Source: Gammaproteobacteria bacterium (GTDB lineage: Bacteria > Pseudomonadota > Gammaproteobacteria > Natronospirales > REEB76). From it: a stretch of DNA of 12,196 nucleotides. The notes beneath the pieces were generated by a model, which was not told the origin of the DNA, ran no database searches, and saw only the letters and a list, made by a program, of their open reading frames with translations. The DNA lies in NCBI GenBank assembly GCA_027317045.1, contig DAHVFI010000295.1, positions 1-12,196 on the forward strand, read 5' to 3'. Every line of letters begins with the position of its first letter. Within the stretch, counting starts at the first letter, position 1. Of the stretch, positions 1 through 7,173 are shown piece after piece. Position numbers and translations under genes: made by a program.

Positions 1-509
1 AATCCGACGGTCACGATTATCATTTCGTGAGCCAGCCGGAATTCGACCGCATGGCGACAGCCGGCGAGTTCCTGGAACACGCGCGTGTGTTTGACCATTG
101 GTACGGTACCGCACGCCGCAGTGTGGAGGCGGAACTGAGCCGAAGTCATGACCTGCTGCTTGAAATAGATTGGCAGGGTGCACAGCAGGTGCGCCGCGCG
201 ATGCCCGAGGCCGTGAGCGTATTCATATTGCCGCCCTCGCTTGACGAACTCAGGTGCCGCCTGCAAAAACGCGCCGAAGAAGAACGCCGACGGCTGATGG
301 GGCCCGAACACGTGGCTACCGAGATCGAGCGGCGGTTTCGCGATGCCGTAACGGATATTTCCCATTGGCGGGAGTTCGATTACGTGGTCGTCAACGATGA
401 TTTTGCGCGCGCCCTGGCCGCACTCGCCGACATTATTACCGGTCGGGGCGAGGCTAGCCGCGTCAGCCGCGGGGATTTACGACCGCTGGTCGCTGCGCTT
501 CTGGCGTGA
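1..509 (+). CDS. gmk: Guanylate kinase, 3' part (5' end outside window)
   Basis: Guanylate kinase phosphorylates GMP (and dGMP) to GDP with ATP in the cytoplasm, feeding GTP and (p)ppGpp pools. The open frame is already running at position 3, so the N-terminus with the P-loop lies upstream; about 168 codons are present. Visible family landmarks are the GMP-binding part (DYHFVS, FLEHARVF, YGT), the core strand EIDWQGAQQVR, FILPPS, and the C-terminal FDYVVVNDDF. A GTG at 27 is in frame but is internal, because homology (SDGHDYHF) continues upstream of it. The LID segment is odd: between FILPPS and NDDF the protein is ten residues longer than E. coli Gmk, and the usual RGRG-x-DS motif is absent (see findings). 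It lies 68 bp upstream of rpoZ in the same direction, the classic gmk-rpoZ-spoT order. The family call is very secure; nucleotide specificity is inferred from the family. Confidence 0.96.
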   Translation, partial: SDGHDYHFVSQPEFDRMATAGEFLEHARVFDHWYGTARRSVEAELSRSHDLLLEIDWQGAQQVRRAMPEAVSVFILPPSLDELRCRLQKRAEEERRRLMGPEHVATEIERRFRDAVTDISHWREFDYVVVNDDFARALAALADIITGRGEASRVSRGDLRPLVAALLA

Positions 510-545
510 AACAGGTCCCTCAGGTAAACTGAAAGACCATGATTT

Positions 546-564
546 TTTTAAGTTTTTCTTAAAA
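546..564 (+). other. AT-rich inverted repeat just before the rpoZ ribosome-binding site
   Basis: TTTTAAG and CTTAAAA form a perfect 7-bp inverted repeat around a TTTTT loop, inside a longer T-rich tract (543-560). It ends a few bases before GGAG (569-572), the Shine-Dalgarno of rpoZ. As RNA the hairpin would be weak (one G-C pair), so it is not a convincing terminator. It may only be an AT-rich leader or part of a promoter UP-like region, and could modulate rpoZ translation. The repeat itself is seen directly; any function is inference. Confidence 0.35.
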
Positions 565-577
565 TTCCGGAGTACCT

Positions 578-847
578 ATGGCGCGCGTCACTGTGGAAGA
601 TTGTCTCGACAATGTGGATAACCTGTTCCAATTGGTATTGGTGGCTACCAAGAGGGCACGTCAGCTGTCCCGCGGTATGGAGCCCACCCTGCCTTGGGAG
701 AACGACAAGCCTACTGTGTTGGCCCTACGTGAGGTGGCCGCTGGCAACATCGGGCCGGCCATCCTTGACCAGGTGGAGCCACCGGTAGTCGAAGAACCGG
801 TGGAACAACAGCCGGTGGTGATTATGGACGCGGAGGATCCGCTCTAA
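578..847 (+). CDS. rpoZ: DNA-directed RNA polymerase omega subunit
   Basis: The omega subunit binds the C-terminal region of beta-prime, helps RNA polymerase assembly and, in Proteobacteria, forms part of a ppGpp-binding site, which fits the adjacent spoT. The protein is 89 aa, close to E. coli RpoZ (91 aa). Family hallmarks are the N-terminus MARVTVEDCL, the helix LVLVATKRARQL, and ENDKPTVLALREV. The normally conserved NRFDLVLVA segment reads NLFQLVLVA here, a small local divergence. The last 25 residues are acidic and Pro/Val-rich, as in the variable omega tail. The start ATG is supported by GGAG at 569-572, five bases upstream, and by the conserved MARVTV beginning. It follows gmk by 68 bp and precedes spoT by 15 bp, so it is probably co-transcribed with both. 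Confidence 0.97.
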   Translation: MARVTVEDCLDNVDNLFQLVLVATKRARQLSRGMEPTLPWENDKPTVLALREVAAGNIGPAILDQVEPPVVEEPVEQQPVVIMDAEDPL

Positions 848-862
848 ACCGCGCTCGCCCCC

Positions 863-3016
863 ATGAGTCAGCCCGCTTCCATCTTTGATCGTGTCCGGGG
901 GAAGCGCACGGCGGGCATCGAAATACTGCTTATCAAGCTGCGCAGCTATCTGGCGCAAGCCCAGGTAGATGAGGTTTACCAAGCTTATAAGTTCGGGGCT
1001 CAGGCCCACGAAGGTCAGCGCCGCGTATCCGGTGAACCCTATATTTCCCACCCGGTCGCGGTCGCCGCTATCCTCGCCGACCTGCACATGGATCACCACA
1101 CCATCGAAGCGGCGCTGCTGCACGATGTCATCGAGGACACGCCCACCTTAAAAGAAGAACTGATCACGCGCTTCGGCCAGGAAGTCGCGCAGCTGGTGGA
1201 CGGCGTGTCCAAACTCACTCAGATCAAGTTCCAGAACCGTGAGCAGGCTCAGGCGGAGAATTTCCGCAAAATGGTGCTGGCCATGGTGGATGACATCCGC
1301 GTCATCCTGGTGAAGCTCGCAGACCGTCTGCACAACATGCGCACCCTGGGAGCCATGCCACCACCCAAACGCCGCCGCATTGCCAGCGAGACCCTGGAAA
1401 TCTATGCACCGATCGCCCATCGCCTGGGTATGAACGCGATGCGCCTGGAGCTGGAGGATCTGGGTTTTGAGGCATTGCATCCGCTGCGTTACAAGGTGCT
1501 GATCAAGCACCTCAAACGTTCGCGCGGCCACCAAAAGGAAATGGTGAAAAAGATCAACGAGAGCCTTAGCGGAGCGTTGCAGCGTGAACAGGTTGACGGC
1601 AGTGTGGCAGGTCGCGAGAAACATCTCTACAGCATCTACCGCAAGATGCGTTCCAAGAGTCTGTCTCTCAACGAAGTACTGGATGTGTATGGATTCCGCA
1701 TCATCGTGGACAAGACCGATGCCTGTTATCGCGTGCTCGGCATCGTGCACAACCTCTACAAGCCGGTGCCGGGAAAGTTCAAGGATTACATCGCCATTCC
1801 CAAGACTAACGGTTACCAGTCATTGCACACAGTCCTCATCGGGCCCCAGGGCGTGCCGCTGGAAGTGCAGATCCGCACCGCTGACATGGACAAGGTGGCG
1901 GGCTCCGGCATCGCCGCCCACTGGCTGTACAAGAGCGGCGATGAGGGCTCAACGCCGACGCTGCGGGCGCGGGAATGGCTCAAAGATATGGTGGAGATGC
2001 AGCAGAGCGCCGGCAGCTCCCAGGAGTTTCTGGATAACGTCAGGGTGGACCTGTTTCCCGACGAAGTGTATGTGTTTACGCCCCAAGGCGACATCCATCG
2101 CCTGCCGCGTGGGGCCACTACCGTAGATTTTGCCTATGCAGTGCACACTGACGTGGGCAACGCTTGTGTGGCGGCCAAGGTAAACCGGCGGCTGGTCCCG
2201 CTGCGCACGCTGCTGGAAAACGGCCAGACAGTCGAGATCATAACCGCCCCCAATGGCCGGCCCAATCCCGCCTGGTTAAATTTCGTAGTGACCGCCAAGG
2301 CGCGTGCCAACGTGCGGCATTTCCTCAAAAACCTGCGTCGCGAGGACGCTGTCGAACTCGGCAGGCGCATGCTGGAGGGGGCGCTGACCTCGCTGTCCGT
2401 GAAATTGAGCCGGATTCCCGAAGCCCAGCTCCAGGCCATCCTCCGGGAATTCAAAATGCAAGTACCGGATGATCTATTCGAGTCCATCGGCTTGGGGCAG
2501 CATCTGGCCCCGCTGGTGGCGCGCCGCCTCTTGCCCTCCCACGCGGCTGAAAGCCAACCAGTGAAGCCCGGTGCACCGCTCGCCATTCGCGGCACCGAGG
2601 GCCTGGTGGTCAGTTTTGCGCGCTGTTGCCATCCCATCCCCGGCGATGGCATCGTCGGCGTACTCACCAGCGGCAAGGGTATCGTCATCCATCGGGACGA
2701 CTGTGGCAATCTGAACGAGTACCGCAATCAACCGGATAAATGGATCGAGGTGCAATGGGAGAAACGCATCAATCGCGATTTTCCGGTGGAAATCCGCGCC
2801 GACGTCGCCAACCAGCGCGGTGTGTTGGCGACGGTGGCCGCCGCCATCGCCGAGACCGGTTCCAACATCGAGCACGTGAACCAGCAGGAACGCGACGAAC
2901 TAACCTCGGTGATTACCTTCGTATTCGGCGTCAAGGACCGTCAGCATCTGGCGCGCATCCTGCGGCGCCTGCGCAGCCTACCGCAGGTGATGCGTATTCA
3001 GCGCATTCGCGCTTAG
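863..3016 (+). CDS. spoT: Bifunctional (p)ppGpp synthetase/hydrolase, SpoT/Rel type
   Basis: Makes and degrades the stringent-response alarmone (p)ppGpp. The protein is 717 aa (E. coli SpoT 702). Domains in order: an HD hydrolase, about residues 45-200, with SHP (H63), LLHDVIEDT (H87-D88) and KLADRLHNMRTL (D154), all intact; a synthetase, about 245-360, with GREKHLYSIYRKM, DVYGFRI (D274), GYQSLHT (Y318) and EVQIRT (E334); TGS, about 400-462; a Cys/His region, FARCCHPIPGD and HRDDC; and a C-terminal ACT domain, about 640-715. The bifunctional-type RxKD motif reads KFKD (305-308), a conservative change, and is not the EFDD of monofunctional RelA. Both active sites therefore look functional. The start ATG lies 15 bp after the rpoZ stop without a clear Shine-Dalgarno, suggesting translational coupling. 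No convincing terminator follows. The family call is secure; the name spoT rather than rel rests on context. Confidence 0.97.
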   Translation: MSQPASIFDRVRGKRTAGIEILLIKLRSYLAQAQVDEVYQAYKFGAQAHEGQRRVSGEPYISHPVAVAAILADLHMDHHTIEAALLHDVIEDTPTLKEELITRFGQEVAQLVDGVSKLTQIKFQNREQAQAENFRKMVLAMVDDIRVILVKLADRLHNMRTLGAMPPPKRRRIASETLEIYAPIAHRLGMNAMRLELEDLGFEALHPLRYKVLIKHLKRSRGHQKEMVKKINESLSGALQREQVDGSVAGREKHLYSIYRKMRSKSLSLNEVLDVYGFRIIVDKTDACYRVLGIVHNLYKPVPGKFKDYIAIPKTNGYQSLHTVLIGPQGVPLEVQIRTADMDKVAGSGIAAHWLYKSGDEGSTPTLRAREWLKDMVEMQQSAGSSQEFLDNVRVDLFPDEVYVFTPQGDIHRLPRGATTVDFAYAVHTDVGNACVAAKVNRRLVPLRTLLENGQTVEIITAPNGRPNPAWLNFVVTAKARANVRHFLKNLRREDAVELGRRMLEGALTSLSVKLSRIPEAQLQAILREFKMQVPDDLFESIGLGQHLAPLVARRLLPSHAAESQPVKPGAPLAIRGTEGLVVSFARCCHPIPGDGIVGVLTSGKGIVIHRDDCGNLNEYRNQPDKWIEVQWEKRINRDFPVEIRADVANQRGVLATVAAAIAETGSNIEHVNQQERDELTSVITFVFGVKDRQHLARILRRLRSLPQVMRIQRIRA

Positions 3017-3236
3017 TTCTTTTCTGTTAGAAACGAGTTACTGTTTTGTCCACGATTATTGCAGCATTCCTGCCGGGATGCCGGTATTTGCTTGAGCAGT
3101 TCGCGCAATACCATCAACTGTTTGTGGTTCAACATTCGCATGCTGTGGCGTGATGTCCCAGGGTTGATGGATTAGATTCACATCCGTCAAGCAATTGAAG
3201 TTGATAGCACCGTATGTTGACCCGCCCCCTGGCACT

Positions 3237-3845
3237 TCAATAATGCGTTGTGGCAGCAGGTGCAGTGGTTGTTGCCGGCGGAAGCGCCGTGGATTTTGCA
3301 TACGCGGCAGGATAGGGAATCTTTTGCAATAAACCATGCAATGCCGAACCATTTACACCTGTTTGCAGATAATGTCCCGGCAAAGAATTCAATGTTTCAT
3401 TCATCACGGCGAATACCTGTGCGTAACAGGCCGAGGTCATACAGGTAGCACCTTCAACTGAGCTTCCTGCAGTTACCGCAGCATCCATGGCGATATGCAA
3501 AGCTGCGCGCTGTTGAGACAACACGTGGTTGGTACCGCAAATCAGCCATTGCCTGATATGACTGCTGGCCTGATTCTGAAGGCGGCAGACTACGACATTT
3601 GCGAGCTTCGGATCGTTGGAATAGGGTTGCTCCAGCCCGACCTTTATGGCTTGCAGCGTCTTCACAATATTCGCTTGCCCGTGTACCTCGACCTTGCCCA
3701 GGTACATGGTCGCGTTGTCATTCTGCGTGGCTTGATTTGGGGTATTTTTTTGAGGAGAACTGTTGGCCGCGACTAACTCAGGTAAGCACAGAACTACGGC
3801 CAGCAACAACAAAGGCAGGGTTTTAATGTGACCGCGACTATTCAT
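3237..3845 (-). CDS. Unrecognised secreted protein with N-terminal signal peptide
   Basis: I do not recognise this 202-aa protein. It begins with a basic n-region, a long hydrophobic stretch (LPLLLLAVVLCLPEL) and a likely signal peptidase I site near LVAA|NSSP. The Cys in the hydrophobic stretch lacks a good lipobox. The mature part opens with a Gln/Asn/Thr-rich linker, then a domain (about residues 47-175) starting YLGKVEVHGQ. It contains four cysteines (VVVCRL, WLICGT, ATCMTSACY), enough for two periplasmic disulfides. The end is Pro/Ala/Thr-rich. GGAG lies nine bases before the ATG, which supports this start. It runs opposite to spoT and ridA in a stretch of lower G+C, suggesting acquisition. 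The frame used downstream (3056-3240) also looks coding, so the C-terminus may be frameshifted (see findings). That it is a gene is fairly sure; its function is unknown. Confidence 0.72.
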   Translation of the reverse strand: MNSRGHIKTLPLLLLAVVLCLPELVAANSSPQKNTPNQATQNDNATMYLGKVEVHGQANIVKTLQAIKVGLEQPYSNDPKLANVVVCRLQNQASSHIRQWLICGTNHVLSQQRAALHIAMDAAVTAGSSVEGATCMTSACYAQVFAVMNETLNSLPGHYLQTGVNGSALHGLLQKIPYPAAYAKSTALPPATTTAPAATTHY

Positions 3846-3888
3846 GGCAGCATGCTCCAGAATGACGAATTAACTCCCAAAGGGATAG

Positions 3889-3914
3889 GGGTGTTCGGCT
3901 CCCTCAGAACACCC
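3889..3914 (-). promoter_or_regulatory. Leader hairpin upstream of the secreted-protein gene
   Basis: GGGTGTTC (3889-3896) and GAACACCC (3907-3914) form a perfect 8-bp inverted repeat with a 10-base loop. On the leftward transcript it would lie in the 5' leader, about 45-70 bases before the start codon at 3845. No T-run follows in that direction, so it does not look like an intrinsic terminator. It could stabilise the mRNA or be a regulatory structure. The repeat is seen directly; its role is inference. Confidence 0.4.
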
Positions 3915-3941
3915 TCAAAATGAATTCATACGTTTTTATTC

Positions 3942-3957
3942 GTACTAAATATAGTAC
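3942..3957. promoter_or_regulatory. Operator-like palindrome overlapping a -10 element
   Basis: GTACTA and TAGTAC are perfect 6-bp inverted arms separated by AATA. The palindrome covers the putative -10 box of the leftward promoter, the position expected of a repressor-binding site. The surrounding DNA is AT-rich (21 G+C in the 60 bases 3901-3960). No specific regulator family can be assigned from the sequence. Confidence 0.4.
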
Positions 3958-3975
3958 AGCTCTACCGGAATGCAA
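3948..3975 (-). promoter_or_regulatory. Candidate sigma-70 promoter for the leftward secreted-protein gene
   Basis: Reading the minus strand, TTGCAT (complement of 3970-3975) is followed after 16 bases by TATATT (complement of 3948-3953). These are good -35 and -10 matches at acceptable spacing. Transcription would start near 3941, giving a leader of about 95 bases that includes the 3889-3914 hairpin. This is inferred from consensus matching only. Confidence 0.45.
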
Positions 3976-4035
3976 GCCGGCGCCAAGACTATGACTGATA
4001 AGGGATTTACAGGTTTTTAGAAGAATCCGGCCGTG

Positions 4036-4064
4036 TTGATTGCAAGCCAAGCGGCTACTATGTA
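4036..4064 (+). promoter_or_regulatory. Candidate sigma-70 promoter for ridA-recG-ubiC-ubiA
   Basis: TTGATT (4036-4041) and TATGTA (4059-4064) are separated by exactly 17 bases. The predicted start, near 4071, gives a leader of about 30 bases ending in CGGAG (4089-4093), seven bases before the ridA ATG. It would drive ridA and, through tight spacing, the genes downstream. This is consensus-based inference; it fits the need for a fresh promoter after the leftward gene interrupts the operon. Confidence 0.5.
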
Positions 4065-4100
4065 GGCGCCCACTGAAAAACAACTTCACGGAGAATCTGC

Positions 4101-4481
4101 ATGAGCCGTACATCCATCCATACCGATCTGGCCCCCAAGGCCATCGGGCCCTATTCCCAGGCGATACGCACCGGCAATGCCGTGTACTTGTCGGGCCAGA
4201 TCGGCCTGGATCCGGGGAGCGGCCAATTGGTCAAGGGCGGTATCGAGGCGGAGGCCCGGCGCGTGTTTGAGAATCTGAAAGCGGTGGCGGAAGCTTCCGG
4301 CAAGGGACTCGGCGACGTGGTTAAGCTCACGATTTACCTGGCCGATCTCGCGCATTTCACCAAAGTCAACGAGATCATGGCCGGATACTTTCACGAACCC
4401 TACCCGGCGCGCGCCACCATCGGCGTGGCGGCGTTGCCGCGGGGTGCACAGGTGGAGGTGGATGCGGTGATGGCGGTGTGA
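4101..4481 (+). CDS. ridA: RidA family 2-iminobutanoate/2-iminopropanoate deaminase
   Basis: RidA (YjgF/YER057c/UK114 family) is a small cytoplasmic trimer that hydrolyses the reactive enamine/imine intermediates released by PLP enzymes such as threonine dehydratase, protecting PLP enzymes from damage. The protein has the typical length of 126 aa. Landmarks are KAIGPYSQAI (Y18), YLSGQIGLDP, the family signature PARATIGVAALP with the catalytic/carboxylate-binding arginine at R104, and the C-terminal QVEVDAVMAV with E119. CGGAG seven bases upstream supports the ATG. The stop codon overlaps the recG GTG start by four bases (GTGA), implying translational coupling. Placement between spoT and recG is known from other Gammaproteobacteria. 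Family membership is certain; the exact substrate follows from the RidA subgroup and conserved arginine. Confidence 0.95.
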   Translation: MSRTSIHTDLAPKAIGPYSQAIRTGNAVYLSGQIGLDPGSGQLVKGGIEAEARRVFENLKAVAEASGKGLGDVVKLTIYLADLAHFTKVNEIMAGYFHEPYPARATIGVAALPRGAQVEVDAVMAV

Positions 4482-6592
4482 AGCGGCCGAGACCGCCAAA
4501 CCCAGCACCAGCGATGCGCGCCGACACACCGGTGCGCTATCTGCGCGGGGTGGGGCCGCATTTGGCCGAGAAACTGTCGCGTCTCGGCATCGGCAGCGTT
4601 ACCGATCTGCTGTTTCACCTGCCAGTGCGTTACGAGGATCGCACCCACATCACCCACGTGGGTGCGTTGCGGTCAGGTATGCGGGCGGCGGTGGAGGGCC
4701 GGGTGGAACTCACCGAGACCGTCATCCGTCGCCGGCGCATGCTCTTGTGCCGCATCAGCGATGGCAGCGGCGCGCTGACGCTGCGTTTTTTCCATTTCAA
4801 CCAAGCACAGGCGGATGCCTTGTCACGCGGTGCGCGCTTGCGCTGCTACGGCGAAGTACTGTCCGGTACCAGCACCCTGGAGATGGTGCATCCGGAATAT
4901 CGGGTGTTGCAGGAAGGTCAGTCGCCGCCCGATGAAACCGCACTCACACCCGTATATCCCGCCACCGAAGGTATCGCGCAGCTGAAGTTGCGGGCGCTTA
5001 CCACCCAGGCTTTGCAGATGTTAGACAGCGCGGCTGGGTTGCTGCCGGAACTGCTGCCACCGGAATTGCTGGATCACACCGGTATGCCGGCGCTCACCGC
5101 GGCAGTGCGCTATGTGCATCGTCCACCAGCGGACGCACCGGTAGCGGCGCTTGTGGATGGCCGGCATCCGGCGCAACAACGCCTGGCCTTCGAGGAACTG
5201 CTGGCCCATCACCTGAGTCTGCGGGAATTGCGTCAGCGCGCGGACCGCAGCCGTGCATGGACGATTCCCGGTGCCAGCAGCGTGGAGAAAGAATTCCGTG
5301 CGGCCTTGCCGTTCCAACTGACCGGCGCCCAGCAGCGGGTGGCGGCGGAGATCTCCCACGATCTGGGAAAACCCCATCCCATGATGCGGCTGGTGCAAGG
5401 TGATGTGGGTTGCGGCAAGACATTGGTGGCGGCGCTGGCGGCCTTGAATTGCATGGCGGCCGGCTATCAGGTGGCACTCATGGCGCCCACGGAATTGCTG
5501 GCAGAACAGCATTTTCATAATTTCAAAGCCTGGGTTACACCCTACGGTTTCGAGCCGGTATGGCTCACAGGCCGCATGCCGGCGGCGCAACGCCGGGAGA
5601 CGCTCGCAAACATCCATAGCGGCCACGCACTGCTGATCATAGGCACGCATGCATTGTTCCAGGAGGATGTGGAGTTCGCCAAGCTGGCGTTGGTTATCAT
5701 TGACGAACAGCATCGCTTCGGTGTGCATCAGCGATTGGCATTGCGTGAGAAGGGTGCAGTGGACGGCAGCCACCCGCACCAGCTCATCATGACGGCCACA
5801 CCCATTCCGCGCACCCTGGCGATGACCGCTTACGCAGACTTGGATGTGTCTGCCATCGACGAGCTGCCACCGGGACGCACGCCGGTAATCACCGTGGCGG
5901 TTGCCGATACGCGCCGCGCCGAGGTGGCAGCGCGGGTGCGTGCTGCTTGCCGCACGGGGCGGCAGGTCTACTGGGTATGCCCGCTGATCGACGAATCAGA
6001 GGTGTTGCAATGCCAGGCGGCGGAAGACACGGCCACGCGCCTGGCGGTAGCGCTGCCGGAATTGCACGTCGGCTTGGTACATGGCCGCCTGCGCGCGGCA
6101 CAGAAGGAAGCGGTAATGGCGCACTTTAAAGCCGGCGAACTGCAATTGCTGGTGGCTACCACCGTGATCGAGGTGGGAGTTGATGTGCCCAACGCCAGCC
6201 TCATGATTATCGAGAACGCCGAACGTCTGGGGCTGGCGCAACTGCATCAGTTGCGCGGCCGCGTAGGCCGCGGTGCGCTAGAGTCCAGTTGCGTGATGCT
6301 CTACCATGCACCGCTGTCGGCAGCGGCGCGCACGCGGCTGCAGGTAATGCGCGCCACCAATGACGGTTTCGAGATTGCGCGCCGCGATTTGGAACTGCGC
6401 GGCCCCGGTGAGATGTTGGGTACCCGCCAGGCGGGCGAATTGAACTTGCGTATTGCGGACCTCAACCGGGATGCAGCCTTGATTCCGCAAGTGCAGCGGG
6501 CCGCGAGCTTGTTGCTTGAGCATTATCCTGAGCAGGTGCCTTTGATCGTGCGCCGCTGGCTGGGCGAGAACAGCCGTTATGGTCAGGTCTGA
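4478..6592 (+). CDS. recG: ATP-dependent DNA helicase RecG
   Basis: RecG is a monomeric double-strand DNA translocase that reverses stalled replication forks and processes recombination intermediates and R-loops. The protein is 704 aa (E. coli 693). An N-terminal wedge/OB domain (about 15-180, RYEDRTHI, ISDGSGALTLRFF) precedes two helicase lobes: Walker A GDVGCGKT (308-315), Walker B-type DEQH (409-412), TATPIPRT (439-446), TTVIEVGVDVPNAS (561-574) and QLRGRVGRG (591-599). The TRG region RDLELRGPGEMLGTRQAG (636-653), which couples ATPase and translocation, is intact. The GTG start at 4478 overlaps the ridA stop; an in-frame ATG at 4514 would give a protein 12 residues shorter and agrees slightly better with the E. 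coli N-terminus. No defect was seen. ubiC begins within 32 bases of the stop. Confidence 0.98.
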   Translation: MKRPRPPNPAPAMRADTPVRYLRGVGPHLAEKLSRLGIGSVTDLLFHLPVRYEDRTHITHVGALRSGMRAAVEGRVELTETVIRRRRMLLCRISDGSGALTLRFFHFNQAQADALSRGARLRCYGEVLSGTSTLEMVHPEYRVLQEGQSPPDETALTPVYPATEGIAQLKLRALTTQALQMLDSAAGLLPELLPPELLDHTGMPALTAAVRYVHRPPADAPVAALVDGRHPAQQRLAFEELLAHHLSLRELRQRADRSRAWTIPGASSVEKEFRAALPFQLTGAQQRVAAEISHDLGKPHPMMRLVQGDVGCGKTLVAALAALNCMAAGYQVALMAPTELLAEQHFHNFKAWVTPYGFEPVWLTGRMPAAQRRETLANIHSGHALLIIGTHALFQEDVEFAKLALVIIDEQHRFGVHQRLALREKGAVDGSHPHQLIMTATPIPRTLAMTAYADLDVSAIDELPPGRTPVITVAVADTRRAEVAARVRAACRTGRQVYWVCPLIDESEVLQCQAAEDTATRLAVALPELHVGLVHGRLRAAQKEAVMAHFKAGELQLLVATTVIEVGVDVPNASLMIIENAERLGLAQLHQLRGRVGRGALESSCVMLYHAPLSAAARTRLQVMRATNDGFEIARRDLELRGPGEMLGTRQAGELNLRIADLNRDAALIPQVQRAASLLLEHYPEQVPLIVRRWLGENSRYGQV

Positions 6593-6624
6593 CTACAATG
6601 GTCCACCTCTCACTGGAAATAACC

Positions 6625-7173
6625 ATGGCGCGGACCCGAGAACCCGGGGACAACATTGATCTCTGGTATCCATTGGAAGCATGGCCGGCGGAACAACGAC
6701 CCGCCGCCCTCTGGTCGTGGCTGGCAGATACGGGTTCGCTCACGCAGAAGCTGCGCGCACTTGCGGGCGATGTCTTTCAGGTGCGCGTGTTGCACGAGGG
6801 CCAGGTGCCGCTGGCCGCAGAGGACGCGCGTCTGCTGCATGCCCTCGCGGGGGCAACGGCGCGTAAACGTCAGGTGTATTTGTGCGCCGACGCACCCTGG
6901 GTGTATGCCCGCACACTGGTGCCGACGGAGAGCGGACATTGGCTGGAGAAGCTGGGCACGCAACCGCTGGGTGAACGGGTGTTCGCCGTTGCGGATACAC
7001 AACGCAACCTGATCGAGGTGGCGCAGCTGTATCCAGGGCATGAGCTCTACCAGGCAGCGGTGAACGGACTGGGGATTACTCCGCCGATGCTATGGGCGCG
7101 GCGTTCAGTGCTGAGGGTGGACAGCAGCCGCCTGCTCATCTATGAGTGTTTTTTGCCCGGGATGCACGCCTGA
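6625..7173 (+). CDS. ubiC: Chorismate pyruvate-lyase
   Basis: UbiC cleaves chorismate to 4-hydroxybenzoate and pyruvate, the first committed step of ubiquinone synthesis, in the cytoplasm. From this start it has 182 aa (E. coli 165). Landmarks are the N-terminal helix ending in DTGSLTQKL, the strand QVYLCADAPWVYARTLVP with R96 (E. coli R76), LGTQPLGERVF around the active-site lid, and the end WARRSVLR...LLIYECFLP with E174 (E. coli E155), the residue pair that binds chorismate and product. An ATG at 6598 adds nine residues. I prefer 6625 because TGGAAA precedes it at suitable spacing and the length before the conserved helix then matches the family better. It is directly followed by ubiA (TGATG stop/start overlap), which takes its product. 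Confidence 0.94.
   Translation: MARTREPGDNIDLWYPLEAWPAEQRPAALWSWLADTGSLTQKLRALAGDVFQVRVLHEGQVPLAAEDARLLHALAGATARKRQVYLCADAPWVYARTLVPTESGHWLEKLGTQPLGERVFAVADTQRNLIEVAQLYPGHELYQAAVNGLGITPPMLWARRSVLRVDSSRLLIYECFLPGMHA

Noticed and set aside
3017..3055. Possible terminator after spoT (TTTCT-GTT-AGAAA at 3021-3033).
   Set aside because: Five mostly A-T pairs with a three-base loop and no following T-run make it too weak to call.
3495..3776. Rightward open frame of 93 codons antisense to the secreted-protein gene.
   Set aside because: The leftward frame has a signal peptide, a good Shine-Dalgarno and a promoter; this one has none of these and is best read as its shadow.
4086..4529. Leftward open frame of 147 codons over ridA.
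   Set aside because: It is antisense to a full-length RidA with all signature residues and has no ribosome-binding site of note.
5021..5779. Long open frame of about 250 codons antisense to recG, and similar ones antisense to spoT (1148-1750, 2134-2727).
   Set aside because: They lie wholly within well-supported conserved genes, have Cys/His/Arg-rich compositions typical of antisense reading of G+C-rich genes, and match no family I know.
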